Shown here piece after piece: positions 8,056 to 15,698 of a DNA stretch of 29,472 nt; positions within the stretch are counted from its first letter, which is position 1; the number at the start of each line of letters is the position of its first letter. The position numbers were made by a program, and so were the translations under genes. Origin of the DNA: a virus. The stretch covers positions 1-29,472 of IMG/VR virus record IMGVR_UViG_3300005613_000312; one strand, written 5' to 3'. The notes beneath the pieces are model-generated. The model was not told the origin of the DNA, ran no database searches, and was given only the letters and a program-made list of their open reading frames with translations.

Positions 8056-8664
8056 ATGTTTAAACCACTAAGTAATCAGGCTAGAAGACTCTGGAATATA
8101 TTTGGAACAGTACGAACTTGGTTTTCGACACTTACAAAATCAAAGGAGAGAAAACTAAAGAGAGAGGAAGAAGAAATAAAATTTGAAGAAGATAAGTTAA
8201 AAAAAGAAGCGCCAAGATCTTATGTCGTAAGTCAACTTGAAGAAAGAAAAAGAAAATTACAGAAACAACAAAAAGAATTTTATAGTTTTAAAAATCTTAT
8301 TGATAGCTTACCAAAAAATCAATCCCCAAACTTTTATTTCAATGCATTAGTTGATATTCTTTCTCGGTTGGGCAGAACTGAAGAGACAATGGAGACTGGT
8401 AAAATTTATACATTTAAGTACATCGCAAAAACAAAAGGACAGTGGTATGATGTTCATCCCGTAAGTCTTATTGTGAAAGAAGGGAGATTATATTGGAAAG
8501 GAGTCAACTACCACTGGGAAAGGAGACCAGAGTACATCGAAAGTCCAATAAGAACCTATGCTTATGGAGGAGTTCAGTCGATGTTTTATCGGATTAGACA
8601 ACAAGAATTAGAATACATTCTGCAGGTTCCTTCTTTTTCCCCAGTGTTTATTTCTGGTCGCTAA
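8056..8664 (+). CDS. Conserved T4-like late protein, unassigned (possibly gp2-like)
   Basis: This is a 202-residue protein with two parts. Residues 27-80 are a highly charged coiled coil. Residues 110-200 contain a compact domain with the pattern YTFKYIAKTKGQWYDVHPV, then GVNYHW, a RTYAYG segment and QELEYIL. Similar domains occur in many T4-like phages beside gp4. In T4, gp2, the DNA end protector, is next to gp4, so a gp2-like role is one possibility that I cannot confirm. It starts two bases after the gp4 stop, and its last codons overlap a late-promoter-like octamer for gp48. Confidence 0.6.
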   Translation: MFKPLSNQARRLWNIFGTVRTWFSTLTKSKERKLKREEEEIKFEEDKLKKEAPRSYVVSQLEERKRKLQKQQKEFYSFKNLIDSLPKNQSPNFYFNALVDILSRLGRTEETMETGKIYTFKYIAKTKGQWYDVHPVSLIVKEGRLYWKGVNYHWERRPEYIESPIRTYAYGGVQSMFYRIRQQELEYILQVPSFSPVFISGR

Positions 8665-8667
8665 ATA
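8660..8667 (+). promoter_or_regulatory. Late-promoter-like octamer GCTAAATA before gp48
   Basis: The plus-strand GCTAAATA overlaps the stop codon of the preceding gene and lies 72 bases before the chosen gp48 start. It shares the TAAATA core with the other candidates. Confidence 0.4.
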
Positions 8668-8738
8668 GTTAAAAAAGTAATGTCTCATACTCTACAAAAA
8701 ATTGAGATGATTGTATCCCTTATGTGGAGGGAATTCTA

Positions 8739-10253
8739 ATGGCTCAAGTCATTTTAGATGGAACATTATCAAAAACACAATATGAATATAAAAAGAATTA
8801 TCCTGGCCAAGGTGGAGATATATATTTCAATACTTATCAAACATATGATAGATCAATAGATCAACCAGGAAATATAGATGTAGGAACGCTGAAAACATAT
8901 CAACTAGTTCGAAAAAACAATAATTGGTATATTGGGGCAGAGCTTGGAGTAGATGGAAAGTGGAAAGCAGTTACTGAAAAAGAAAGCAAAATATTAGTAC
9001 CAAATTCTGATCCAACAAAGCCAGGATCTTTTAGTCCTATACCCAATGCAACAGATGAAAAAGTCTTGGGCGATATCGTCATAGCAGATTTAAATGCTGG
9101 TGGACGAACATCATTAAGATTTCAGGCGATAACTAATTCTAAAAAATTACTCAAAAAAGGTGGAGGATTGTCAGATTTTCAAGTAGATGATGAATTTCAA
9201 ACAAGTAACAATATAACCGGATCTGCAGTAACACCATTGAGCCCACAAGCCCCATCTTTATTTGGTCCTCCAGTATCTCCATCTAGCCCAACAAGAAATC
9301 CTTCTGGGCCAGACCCAGCAGCAACAAATCTCTCTATAGACATAATGGAAAATATAACTCAAATAGAGCCAGATAATCCAAATAAACAATTCCAAGAATT
9401 AGTATACCCAACAAATATAAGAAACAATGGCCAAGATTTTATAAAATTTACAGTAATTAAATATATACCAAGAAAATTAGATACAAGCAAAGGAATTGGA
9501 ATATTTGGAGAAAGAAGAGAACCAAACGAAAAAGAAATAAAAGGAAGTATAATCCTACCAATTCAGCCATCAATTACTGATACTAATAATGTGGATTGGA
9601 ACGGACTTGGAGTAAATCCCCTAGACATGGCGTTGGTCGATGCAAGCTTCAAGTTAATGTCAATATCTACGCAAAATGATCTTGACAATTTAATTAATAG
9701 TGCAATTAATGCAGGAAATACAACATTAAATGATCCAAATGTACAAAGGGCATTAAAACTTTACCTTGCACAGAAGGCAGCAGGAGTTAATGGATTACTA
9801 TCAAGAGTTTCTGGTGGAATAGTTAATCCAAATTTAGAATTACTATTTCAGGGTCCAACTTTAAGACCGTTTAATTTTACATTTAGATTATCACCTAGAA
9901 ATAAGACAGAAGCAAAAAATGTAAGAAAAATTATAAGGATTTTTAAGCAGTATTCTGCAGCTGGGACTGCAAGTGAAGGATTATTTTTGACTGCGCCAAA
10001 TGTTTTTAATATTCAATATGTATCAAAAAACAATGAAAATGAAATAATTGAGAATCACCAATCATTAAATAGAATTAAAACTTGTGCACTAAAATCAATA
10101 AGTGTAGATTATACTCCTGATGGATCTTATATGACCTTTAGTGACGAAGCAAGAACTATGACATCATATAATCTTAGTATGCAATTCCAAGAACTTGAGC
10201 CAGTAACAACAAAAGATTACAAAGATATAGATTCAAACGAAATAGGTTACTAA
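8739..10253 (+). CDS. 48: gp48 baseplate tail tube cap protein
   Basis: This is a 504-residue protein, much longer than T4 gp48 (364). The C-terminal half carries the family pattern: a GLLSRVSGGIVNPNLELLFQ segment, then GPTLRPFNFTFRLSPRN, EAKNVRKIIRIFKQY and a YTPDGSYMTF strand, as in tube-cap proteins that sit on the hub and receive gp54. Residues 150-210 form a proline/serine-rich linker (SPQAPS, SPSSPTRNPSGP) separating an N-terminal domain without a clear match. The ATG at 8739 is chosen over one 15 bases upstream because GGAGGG lies about 8 bases before it. gp53 follows after one base. Confidence 0.82.
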   Translation: MAQVILDGTLSKTQYEYKKNYPGQGGDIYFNTYQTYDRSIDQPGNIDVGTLKTYQLVRKNNNWYIGAELGVDGKWKAVTEKESKILVPNSDPTKPGSFSPIPNATDEKVLGDIVIADLNAGGRTSLRFQAITNSKKLLKKGGGLSDFQVDDEFQTSNNITGSAVTPLSPQAPSLFGPPVSPSSPTRNPSGPDPAATNLSIDIMENITQIEPDNPNKQFQELVYPTNIRNNGQDFIKFTVIKYIPRKLDTSKGIGIFGERREPNEKEIKGSIILPIQPSITDTNNVDWNGLGVNPLDMALVDASFKLMSISTQNDLDNLINSAINAGNTTLNDPNVQRALKLYLAQKAAGVNGLLSRVSGGIVNPNLELLFQGPTLRPFNFTFRLSPRNKTEAKNVRKIIRIFKQYSAAGTASEGLFLTAPNVFNIQYVSKNNENEIIENHQSLNRIKTCALKSISVDYTPDGSYMTFSDEARTMTSYNLSMQFQELEPVTTKDYKDIDSNEIGY

Positions 10254-10254
10254 A

Positions 10255-11313
10255 ATGCCTTCATATTTCAGACAAGTTCCAGATTTTGAATATGTCAGTA
10301 GAGATCCAAATCAAAGACAGATCTCTGAGTATGCGACTGTAAAAAATTTATTCCGTCGCGGAAAACTCCGTGAGGATATTTTTGGAAATCTTTCATACTT
10401 CACAAAGTACAAAATTATAGGCGATGAAAGACCAGATAATGTAGCATATAAAGTCTATAATGATGAGACTCTTGATTGGGTAATTCTTCTTTCTAATAAT
10501 ATTCTTAACATTCAAACCGAATGGCCATTGCCACAAACGATCTTTGATAAGGTAATGTTAGAAAAGTATGGTTCTTATAATGAACTTTATAATGATATCC
10601 ATCATTATGAAACACAAGAAGTTAGAGATAGCACTGGAAACTTAATTCTACCAGAAGGAATCATAATGCCAAATGAATGGAAATCTGGTAATGGATTCGT
10701 AAATGCATTTAAAGGTACAGGGATTATATCTAGATTAGTTTATTTTGAAGATACTCAAGAAGTAGAAATAACGATAGATTTAAATTTGGGAGAAGATATA
10801 ATTGATTTGAAACAATATCTTGAAATTGATATCACCAATGCTGTAGATGAATCACTCAATGGAAAATTTCAAATAAAAAATGAAGTAGAAAGAGAATCTG
10901 TTGATATTGATGGAGATGGAGAAAATGATTTATTTAGAATCAAATTTAGAATTGATATAGTAGGAAATGCTCCAACATCTGAAAATGGAGTTGAATTAGA
11001 AGTAACTGGAAATGAAACTATTGAATACTATTCAAAAGATTTTCTATCCACAACAAATCAATATTATTATGATTATTATGATGTAAACTTAGAAAAAGAA
11101 ATTAGATTGGCAGCATCTAATATTTTAACACCGATTACAAATTATGAATATGAAAGTCAAATAGAAGATGCAAAAAGAAATATATTTGTACTCAAACCAA
11201 GATATTTAAATATTGTATTTAATGATCTAGAAGAAATTATGAAATATAAGAAAGGTTCTACTCAGTATGTAAGTAGAACCTTAAAAAGAGGAGATAATAT
11301 TAGACTTTATTAA
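10255..11313 (+). CDS. 53: gp53 baseplate wedge protein with an inserted beta domain
   Basis: This is a 352-residue protein. The N-terminus (YFTKYKIIGDERPDNVAYKVYND then LDWVILLSNNI) is the LysM-like module of T4 gp53, which clamps neighbouring baseplate wedges together. T4 gp53 is about 196 residues, so this is far longer. The conserved C-terminus resumes with NYEYESQIEDAKRNIFVLKPRYL. Between them residues about 150-260 form a beta-rich insertion containing DIDGDGEND (217-225), a dockerin/EF-hand-like calcium loop. The gene is the last of the plus-strand operon and ends converging with the gp32 paralogue, overlapping it by 4 bases. Confidence 0.88.
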   Translation: MPSYFRQVPDFEYVSRDPNQRQISEYATVKNLFRRGKLREDIFGNLSYFTKYKIIGDERPDNVAYKVYNDETLDWVILLSNNILNIQTEWPLPQTIFDKVMLEKYGSYNELYNDIHHYETQEVRDSTGNLILPEGIIMPNEWKSGNGFVNAFKGTGIISRLVYFEDTQEVEITIDLNLGEDIIDLKQYLEIDITNAVDESLNGKFQIKNEVERESVDIDGDGENDLFRIKFRIDIVGNAPTSENGVELEVTGNETIEYYSKDFLSTTNQYYYDYYDVNLEKEIRLAASNILTPITNYEYESQIEDAKRNIFVLKPRYLNIVFNDLEEIMKYKKGSTQYVSRTLKRGDNIRLY

Positions 11314-11966
11314 TTTCCAAGAACAAAATTTAATTGTTCTTTTAATTCATCATAAGACTTAAACCGATCAAGCGATTTCATTTCGGATAATGAATATGCC
11401 CGACTCATAATGTCAGCATCAATTTCTAATGGCTCAACTGGACCAAAATTGGATCTATCATATTCATGGCATCCATCAATATCCTCAATATAATAATTAA
11501 AGTTGCATCCTTCTTGTAGATCAAAGATATTTACTTCCATATCTTTTTCGATTTCTGGATACATTTGATTTACAATCTTTCGAAAAACAGTTCTACCATA
11601 CTTCAGAATAAAAACTTTTCCATTATTTTTTGGATTTGTAGAATCATCAATGACATAGATATTGCTATAATATGCAATCTTCATTTTCTGTTTTTTGACA
11701 ACATCTTTAGCTATTTTTCCATTAGTACTCAATAATTTTTGATTATATTCTGAAACTGGATCCTTTTTCTTAATATTCACCAAAGAATTTTCTTCGTATA
11801 AAATTCCAGTGGGACCATAAAAAGAGTAATAAAACAGACTAATCCATGGAAAATCATCTCCATCAATGGGAGGAAGAAAACGAATAGTTGATCGAAATTT
11901 TCCGTCACTGTCCAAAATTGGATTATAAAATCTCTCTTGTTTTGGTTTAATGTTTTTAATTTTCAT
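11310..11966 (-). CDS. gp32-like ssDNA-binding protein paralogue lacking zinc ligands and acidic tail
   Basis: This 218-residue protein is clearly homologous to gp32, encoded immediately upstream. Shared landmarks are RSTIRFLPP (gp32 AVIRFLPAPP), AYYSNIYVIDD (SYYANVYIVSN), GKVFILKYGRTVF (GQVKIFRFGSKVF), IFDLQEGCNF (PFDLWNGANF) and the C-terminal LNFVLG (LNYVLG). The zinc loop has lost all ligands: where gp32 has His71, Cys84, Cys92 and Cys95, this protein has no His or Cys in the region around 47-75. The acidic C-terminal tail used by gp32 to contact replication proteins is absent, and the basic N-terminus is short. It probably keeps an OB fold. Its start lies about 10 bases after a terminator stem, so expression needs read-through or low-level initiation. 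Confidence 0.8.
   Translation of the reverse strand: MKIKNIKPKQERFYNPILDSDGKFRSTIRFLPPIDGDDFPWISLFYYSFYGPTGILYEENSLVNIKKKDPVSEYNQKLLSTNGKIAKDVVKKQKMKIAYYSNIYVIDDSTNPKNNGKVFILKYGRTVFRKIVNQMYPEIEKDMEVNIFDLQEGCNFNYYIEDIDGCHEYDRSNFGPVEPLEIDADIMSRAYSLSEMKSLDRFKSYDELKEQLNFVLGN
11319..11343 (+). terminator. Plus-strand hairpin terminator after gp53
   Basis: The stem AAGAACAA / TTGTTCTT is 8 perfect pairs with a 7-base AT loop, followed by a short TTAATT run. It starts 6 bases after the gp53 stop and lies inside the 3' end of the opposing gp32 paralogue. The weak T tract lowers confidence. Confidence 0.5.
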
Positions 11967-11969
11967 AAG

Positions 11970-11995
11970 AAAAATGGGGAGCTAATAAACTCCCC
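11970..11995 (-). terminator. Rho-independent terminator after gp32
   Basis: On the minus strand GGGGAG and CTCCCC pair across an 8-base loop and are followed by ATTTTTC. It begins 8 bases after the gp32 stop and ends just before the ATG of the paralogue at 11966, so it should make gp32 mRNA much more abundant than paralogue mRNA. Confidence 0.85.
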
Positions 11996-12003
11996 AAAAA
12001 GAA

Positions 12004-12924
12004 TTACCCTGCTAGCTTACTAAAGTATGCCATTGCATCATCTTCGTCTTCGTCAGTTTCTTCTACCGTAGAAGACTTACTGCGAGAATAAGACTCTTCA
12101 AGCTCTTTCATGATGTCACTCTCTGATGATTGTGCCAAAGGCTCAAGCTCTTCTTCTTGTTCCCGTACAGACTGAGAAATTGGCTTAGAACCAAGAACAT
12201 AATTTAGGCGCTTCTCAAGTTCTTCTGGCGACTTAAACTTATCTCGGGAAATAAGTTCTTGTAGTGAATGTTCGGTCTTCCAAAGTGCTTCTAGTTCATC
12301 ATCATCCCCATCAAGAAGTGCAGATGGTGGTTCAAATACGCTATCATCATAATTTGGATAGCCAGCAACTTTTTTGACGCGAAGACGGAAATTAGCCCCA
12401 TTCCATAGATCAAATGGATCAATTACTGGATCATCTTCAAATTCTGGTTTCATTGATGCTTTAATTTTATCAAATACTTTAGAACCAAATCGGAAAATTT
12501 TAACTTGACCTTCTAATGAAGGATCAGCAGGATTACTTACAATGTAAACATTAGCGTAGTAGCTGAGTCTACGCTTACGAGTACGAGCAATTTCTTTATC
12601 GGAATCTACTCCAGAGTTCCAGAGTTCTGAATTAGCTCGACATACAGCACACTCTTCACCAAGAGTCGTAAGACAATTTTCAATAAACCAACGACCATTG
12701 ACCTGGAAGCCATGATTGTATAGTTTTACGAAAGGTAGATCCTCATTTGGAGGAGCTGGTAGAAAACGAATTACAGCACGACCATTGCCTGCCTTATCAG
12801 TTTCTAGTTTAAAAAGATTTGGGTTATCACTAGAATTATTGCCACCCATTTTCTCTGCTTCCTTGATAAGCTTTTCAGTTAGGCTACCAAGGGAAGACTG
12901 TTTTTTGAGATCTTTAAAATTCAT
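12004..12924 (-). CDS. 32: gp32 single-stranded DNA-binding protein
   Basis: This is a 306-residue helix-destabilising protein coating ssDNA at the phage replisome and during recombination. T4 gp32 is 301 residues. The zinc-binding subdomain is intact: His71, Cys84, Cys92 and Cys95 match the spacing of T4 His64, Cys77, Cys87 and Cys90 apart from a two-residue contraction. A basic N-terminus (KDLKKQSSLGSLTEKL) fits the cooperativity domain, and the C-terminus from about 255 is strongly acidic (ETDEDEDD), the protein-interaction tail. It has its own early promoter at 12984 and a leader with pseudoknot potential. No Shine-Dalgarno is visible before the ATG, and the leader near the start is unstructured AT-rich sequence, as expected for gp32 self-repression. 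Confidence 0.96.
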   Translation of the reverse strand: MNFKDLKKQSSLGSLTEKLIKEAEKMGGNNSSDNPNLFKLETDKAGNGRAVIRFLPAPPNEDLPFVKLYNHGFQVNGRWFIENCLTTLGEECAVCRANSELWNSGVDSDKEIARTRKRRLSYYANVYIVSNPADPSLEGQVKIFRFGSKVFDKIKASMKPEFEDDPVIDPFDLWNGANFRLRVKKVAGYPNYDDSVFEPPSALLDGDDDELEALWKTEHSLQELISRDKFKSPEELEKRLNYVLGSKPISQSVREQEEELEPLAQSSESDIMKELEESYSRSKSSTVEETDEDEDDAMAYFSKLAG

Positions 12925-12948
12925 ATTACGATTGATACGATGGATAAT

Positions 12949-12975
12949 TTAGGCTGCTTTGGGGTTCCTAAGCCC
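12949..12975 (-). promoter_or_regulatory. Possible H-type pseudoknot in the gp32 mRNA leader
   Basis: Read on the minus strand, GGG (12975-12973) can pair with CCC (within 12964-12961), and UUAGG (12971-12967) can pair with CCUAA (12953-12949). The order stem1-stem2-stem1-stem2 with loops of 1, 2 and about 7 bases makes an H-type pseudoknot. It starts within 2-3 bases of the predicted transcription start and ends 25 bases before the gp32 AUG. T4 gene 32 mRNA has such a 5' pseudoknot that nucleates gp32 binding and self-repression. A competing simple hairpin GGCT/AGCC exists. Confidence 0.5.
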
Positions 12976-12983
12976 ATAAGCTA

Positions 12984-13012
12984 ATCATAGCATAGAGTCA
13001 TTCGTTTTGCAA
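12984..13012 (-). promoter_or_regulatory. Early promoter of gp32 (TTGCAA-N17-TATGAT)
   Basis: On the minus strand -10 TATGAT lies at 12989-12984 with an extended TGC before it. The spacer is 17 bases and -35 TTGCAA is at 13012-13007. The -35 lies within the 3' end of the DUF1825 gene. The predicted start near 12977 places the pseudoknot at the 5' end of the transcript. Confidence 0.65.
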
Positions 13013-13330
13013 CTCTCTTTTGGTGTCTTCTATCAAATTAAACATATTTCGAAAAACATCTTCTATTTGCACTTCTCCAGGAAGTCCTATTAATTTTGTT
13101 GCATCATCTAATCTATTTTTCATTTCAATTGCATCTGGGTTATCAGATAAACTCAACCTAGCATATAAAATTTTTTGTCTTTCTAACAATTTTTCTAGTA
13201 ATTTTATATGCTCTAATTTTTCATTTTTTGACATTAGATGAAAAGACAAAATATTACAAGAAATTTTTTCTTGTAATATTTCAATTTCTTTTAACTCTTC
13301 TTTGACTATTTCCGATCCGAAAAATGTCAC
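12998..13330 (-). CDS. DUF1825 family protein
   Basis: This is a 110-residue protein. The start FFGSEIVKEELKEIEILQEKI and the later HIKLLEKLLERQKILYARLSLSD match the DUF1825 family, small helical proteins almost confined to cyanobacteria and their phages. Its function is unknown. The start codon is GTG, overlapping the TGA of gp59 (GTGA), so the two are coupled. The sequence is mostly helix with coiled-coil character and no cysteines form a motif. The family's restriction supports a cyanobacterial host for this phage. Confidence 0.8.
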   Translation of the reverse strand: MTFFGSEIVKEELKEIEILQEKISCNILSFHLMSKNEKLEHIKLLEKLLERQKILYARLSLSDNPDAIEMKNRLDDATKLIGLPGEVQIEDVFRNMFNLIEDTKRELQNE

Positions 13331-13923
13331 AATAATACTTTTCTTATGATGTTCTTGTATTTATCTAAATCAATCACCAAAAATGGAGAATATTTTTTAA
13401 TTTTCATAGAGATTAATTCCCATATTGGATCTAATAACTGTTTATCAAATTTTTCTCTATAGTGAATCATTTTATCTAATATTACCATTGTTTCTAATGA
13501 TAGATTACCAGAAAAATATTCTTTTACTAATTTTGGATGTTTATTGTTTTTTAAATTTATAAATTCTAGGAAATTTTTTCCCTCGAATACATTCCTCAAA
13601 TCTGACTCAAAAACATAAGACAACGATTGTCTTTTTTTCTTCCACTCTAGATAAATTTCATTTCCATTTTTTATGATATCACCAATCCAGAGAGAAGATG
13701 GATCTGTAGAAGAAATGAAATTAGAGACAAAAAAATCTATTATTTCATCGTCTTTTTTTTGTCTTGATAATCTTTCGAAAAATAATCTATCTTTTCTTTT
13801 GTGAAAAGACTGAATCGATGCTTTTACATTTCCATTATATTTGTGATAATCATATTTGTCACTAGAAAAATGGTTTTTTAATGCAATATATGTTTTGTAT
13901 GTTTCATGTGGTGTCACTTTCAT
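13327..13923 (-). CDS. 59: gp59 loader of the replicative helicase
   Basis: This is a 198-residue protein. T4 gp59 (217 residues) loads gp41 helicase on gp32-coated forks and regulates primase-polymerase coupling. Matching features are the early YKTYIALKNHF, YDYHKYNGNV, KRKDRLFFERLSR, the WIGDI motif at about 80, FESDLRNVF and the middle SLETMVILDKM. The protein is rich in Lys, Asn and Tyr, as in T4. It overlaps gp33 upstream (TAATG) and DUF1825 downstream (GTGA), and gp32, its partner, is the next gene after that. Confidence 0.92.
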   Translation of the reverse strand: MKVTPHETYKTYIALKNHFSSDKYDYHKYNGNVKASIQSFHKRKDRLFFERLSRQKKDDEIIDFFVSNFISSTDPSSLWIGDIIKNGNEIYLEWKKKRQSLSYVFESDLRNVFEGKNFLEFINLKNNKHPKLVKEYFSGNLSLETMVILDKMIHYREKFDKQLLDPIWELISMKIKKYSPFLVIDLDKYKNIIRKVLL

Positions 13924-14192
13924 TACAGAGGAAGTTTAGCTTTTGAACTTTGCTTTAAAAAATTTAATTCTATTGCATCACATTTTAACTTTTCTTTAAG
14001 TGGTTTTGTTATTAATTTTGAGATAGATTCTACCTCAATACCATTTATTTCGCAATATTGAACTATTGCACTAATATAATTATGTTCTGGGTCGCTTTGT
14101 ACTAAACTTTCAATCTCTTGTGCAAATTTATCTTGACATAAAAACTTTTTTTGAAATTCTTTTTTTAGTTCATCGGAGTGATTTGTATTCAT
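13923..14192 (-). CDS. 33: gp33 late transcription co-activator
   Basis: This is an 89-residue protein. The segment ISAIVQYCEINGIEVESISKLI then LKEKLKCDAIELNFL matches T4 gp33 (112 residues; LEATTAFLEENSIPETQFAKFI then IIEKIQSEAIDENLL). gp33 binds the RNA polymerase beta flap and links it to the sliding clamp, allowing activated transcription at TATAAATA late promoters. Several such octamers are present in this window. The gene overlaps the upstream exonuclease by 23 bases and its TAA shares a base with the gp59 ATG. Confidence 0.88.
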   Translation of the reverse strand: MNTNHSDELKKEFQKKFLCQDKFAQEIESLVQSDPEHNYISAIVQYCEINGIEVESISKLITKPLKEKLKCDAIELNFLKQSSKAKLPL

Positions 14193-14886
14193 TGAGTTTA
14201 TCCTGAGTAAATTTTTTTACATATTGTACAAGAAGTCGAATGTATTTTTCAATATCTGTTTCAATATAAGTCACGACTTCTCCATTCTCACATGCCATAA
14301 TAATTACAAGTTGTGTAACTTCTTTGCCAGTTAATTCCTTAAGCATAAATGCATAAGCCGCAGCCTGAACAAAGTAATTTTGTATCCATTCTTTTGGTTT
14401 TGGTTTTTCTGATGACTTATAATCAATGACGCTTAGCTTACCATCATAGTCAGCAATTGTATCTACTGTACCAGCAATTTTAAAATATTCACTGCAAAGA
14501 GAACTTTCAATTGCAATAATATTGTCAATTTTATCTAATTCAGATTTTGCAACATCGAACAGAAACTTAGGAAGAGGAGTGGATTCCGGCAAAGGTTCAT
14601 TTAGTAAATAATTTTCAATTAATGAATGCATTGCAGTCCCACGATTTGTGGATGCTTTTGTAATGCGATTTGCCTCTTCTTCTCCTACTTTCTTCCGCCA
14701 ACTAACGAATTTTTCTTTATTATAATGTGATGTAACGGAAGTAACAGAAACAAATTTTCTTAATTCATTCTGCCCTGGGATCTTATAATAGCGAACGCCA
14801 TTAATTGTTTCTCGCTCTAGTTTAGGTAAATTAATTTCGATGTGATTAAATTTCTTTAATTTTATTGTTTGCCAAGGTGTGCTCAT
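14170..14886 (-). CDS. RecB-like PD-(D/E)XK exonuclease
   Basis: This 238-residue nuclease is of the Cas4/RecB type, common in cyanophages. Visible motifs in order are RGTAMH at 82-87 (the motif I His), GTVD at 139-142 (metal Asp142), VIDYKSS at 153-159 (Asp155 and Lys157) and YFVQAAAY at 171-178 (the QxxxY motif). The likely role is processing of DNA ends in recombination-dependent replication or degradation of host DNA. There is no 4Fe-4S cysteine cluster. It is preceded by an early-type promoter at 14908-14936 and followed by gp33 with overlap. Confidence 0.85.
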   Translation of the reverse strand: MSTPWQTIKLKKFNHIEINLPKLERETINGVRYYKIPGQNELRKFVSVTSVTSHYNKEKFVSWRKKVGEEEANRITKASTNRGTAMHSLIENYLLNEPLPESTPLPKFLFDVAKSELDKIDNIIAIESSLCSEYFKIAGTVDTIADYDGKLSVIDYKSSEKPKPKEWIQNYFVQAAAYAFMLKELTGKEVTQLVIIMACENGEVVTYIETDIEKYIRLLVQYVKKFTQDKLNEYKSLR

Positions 14887-14907
14887 ATCACTGTTTCGCC
14901 TTTACTC

Positions 14908-14936
14908 AGTGTAGCATAAAAAAGATTGAGCGTCAA
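14908..14936 (-). promoter_or_regulatory. Early promoter before the exonuclease-gp33-gp59 operon
   Basis: On the minus strand the site reads TTGACG-N17-TACACT with TGC directly before the -10 (extended -10). The TGA in TTGACG is the stop codon of phoH, so the promoter is packed onto the end of that gene. The start codon of the exonuclease is 22 bases beyond the -10. Confidence 0.55.
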
Positions 14937-15694
14937 AGACCAAGAGAATGCTTTGCGACGACAAACTCACGAACTAAATTTGATCTTACAATGTCATCAA
15001 CTCCAAACTCAATTTTTTCAAATGACGGCATCACATCGACGATCTTTAAAAAATCCATGATTCCATTTCTTTCACTCATTTTAACTAAATCACTTTGTTC
15101 GACATCTCCAGCAAACATAATTTTTGTATCTACACCACATCTAGAAATAACGGAGAAACATTCATGCCCAGAACAATTTTGTGCTTCGTCAACTATAATA
15201 ATACAATTATCTAGGGTTACGCCCCTAATAAATGAAGTACACCAAAAACTTATAGTTTCTTGTGCCTTAAGATTTCCATAGAGTATTTCAAAGTCGTCGT
15301 CTGATGGTAGTTGGAACATGTACTTTACCATGTTCTTATATGGAATTTCAAATAAAGATTTTTTATCTTCTTCTTTACCAGGGAGAAAACCGATTTCACG
15401 AGTTTGTACAAGAGACCTTACAATATAAATTTTTTCATAAGGACTTTTTTCATTTAGAACTTCCTTCAGTGCTTTATAAAGAAGAATGAAGGTTTTACCA
15501 CTTCCAGGAACTCCATGAGCAAAGATGTTTTTACCTTCATCATAATAATCAAACAATTTTCTTTGATTATCTGTGAGTGGTTCGATGTCTAAAATTAAAT
15601 CCGAATTAATCGGTTTCTTTTTTTTCATTTTCCTAGTTGTCATACCAGCTCCGATAGGCTGATAATCATCCGTGGTTTTTTTTCTTCTTGTCAT
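14933..15694 (-). CDS. phoH: PhoH-like P-loop ATPase
   Basis: This 253-residue protein has Walker A GVPGSGKT at 61-68, VRSLVQTREIGFLPG at 92-106, Walker B IIIVDEAQN at 165-173, and FAGDVEQSDL at 194-203, followed by a conserved Asp-Asp-Ile-Val-Arg segment near 233. This is the PhoH helicase-like ATPase core, widely found in marine phages and often classed as an auxiliary gene. Its real role is unresolved; RNA metabolism is one suggestion. No upstream Pho box is apparent. The first 30 residues are basic and probably disordered. It starts 4 bases after the preceding 81-residue gene. Confidence 0.92.
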   Translation of the reverse strand: MTRRKKTTDDYQPIGAGMTTRKMKKKKPINSDLILDIEPLTDNQRKLFDYYDEGKNIFAHGVPGSGKTFILLYKALKEVLNEKSPYEKIYIVRSLVQTREIGFLPGKEEDKKSLFEIPYKNMVKYMFQLPSDDDFEILYGNLKAQETISFWCTSFIRGVTLDNCIIIVDEAQNCSGHECFSVISRCGVDTKIMFAGDVEQSDLVKMSERNGIMDFLKIVDVMPSFEKIEFGVDDIVRSNLVREFVVAKHSLGL

Positions 15695-15698
15695 GTCG

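Noticed and set aside
14890-14912. CACTG/CAGTG hairpin just before the exonuclease start
   Set aside because: One arm overlaps the -10 of the promoter, so it would not be in the RNA from that promoter. The stem is only 5 bp.
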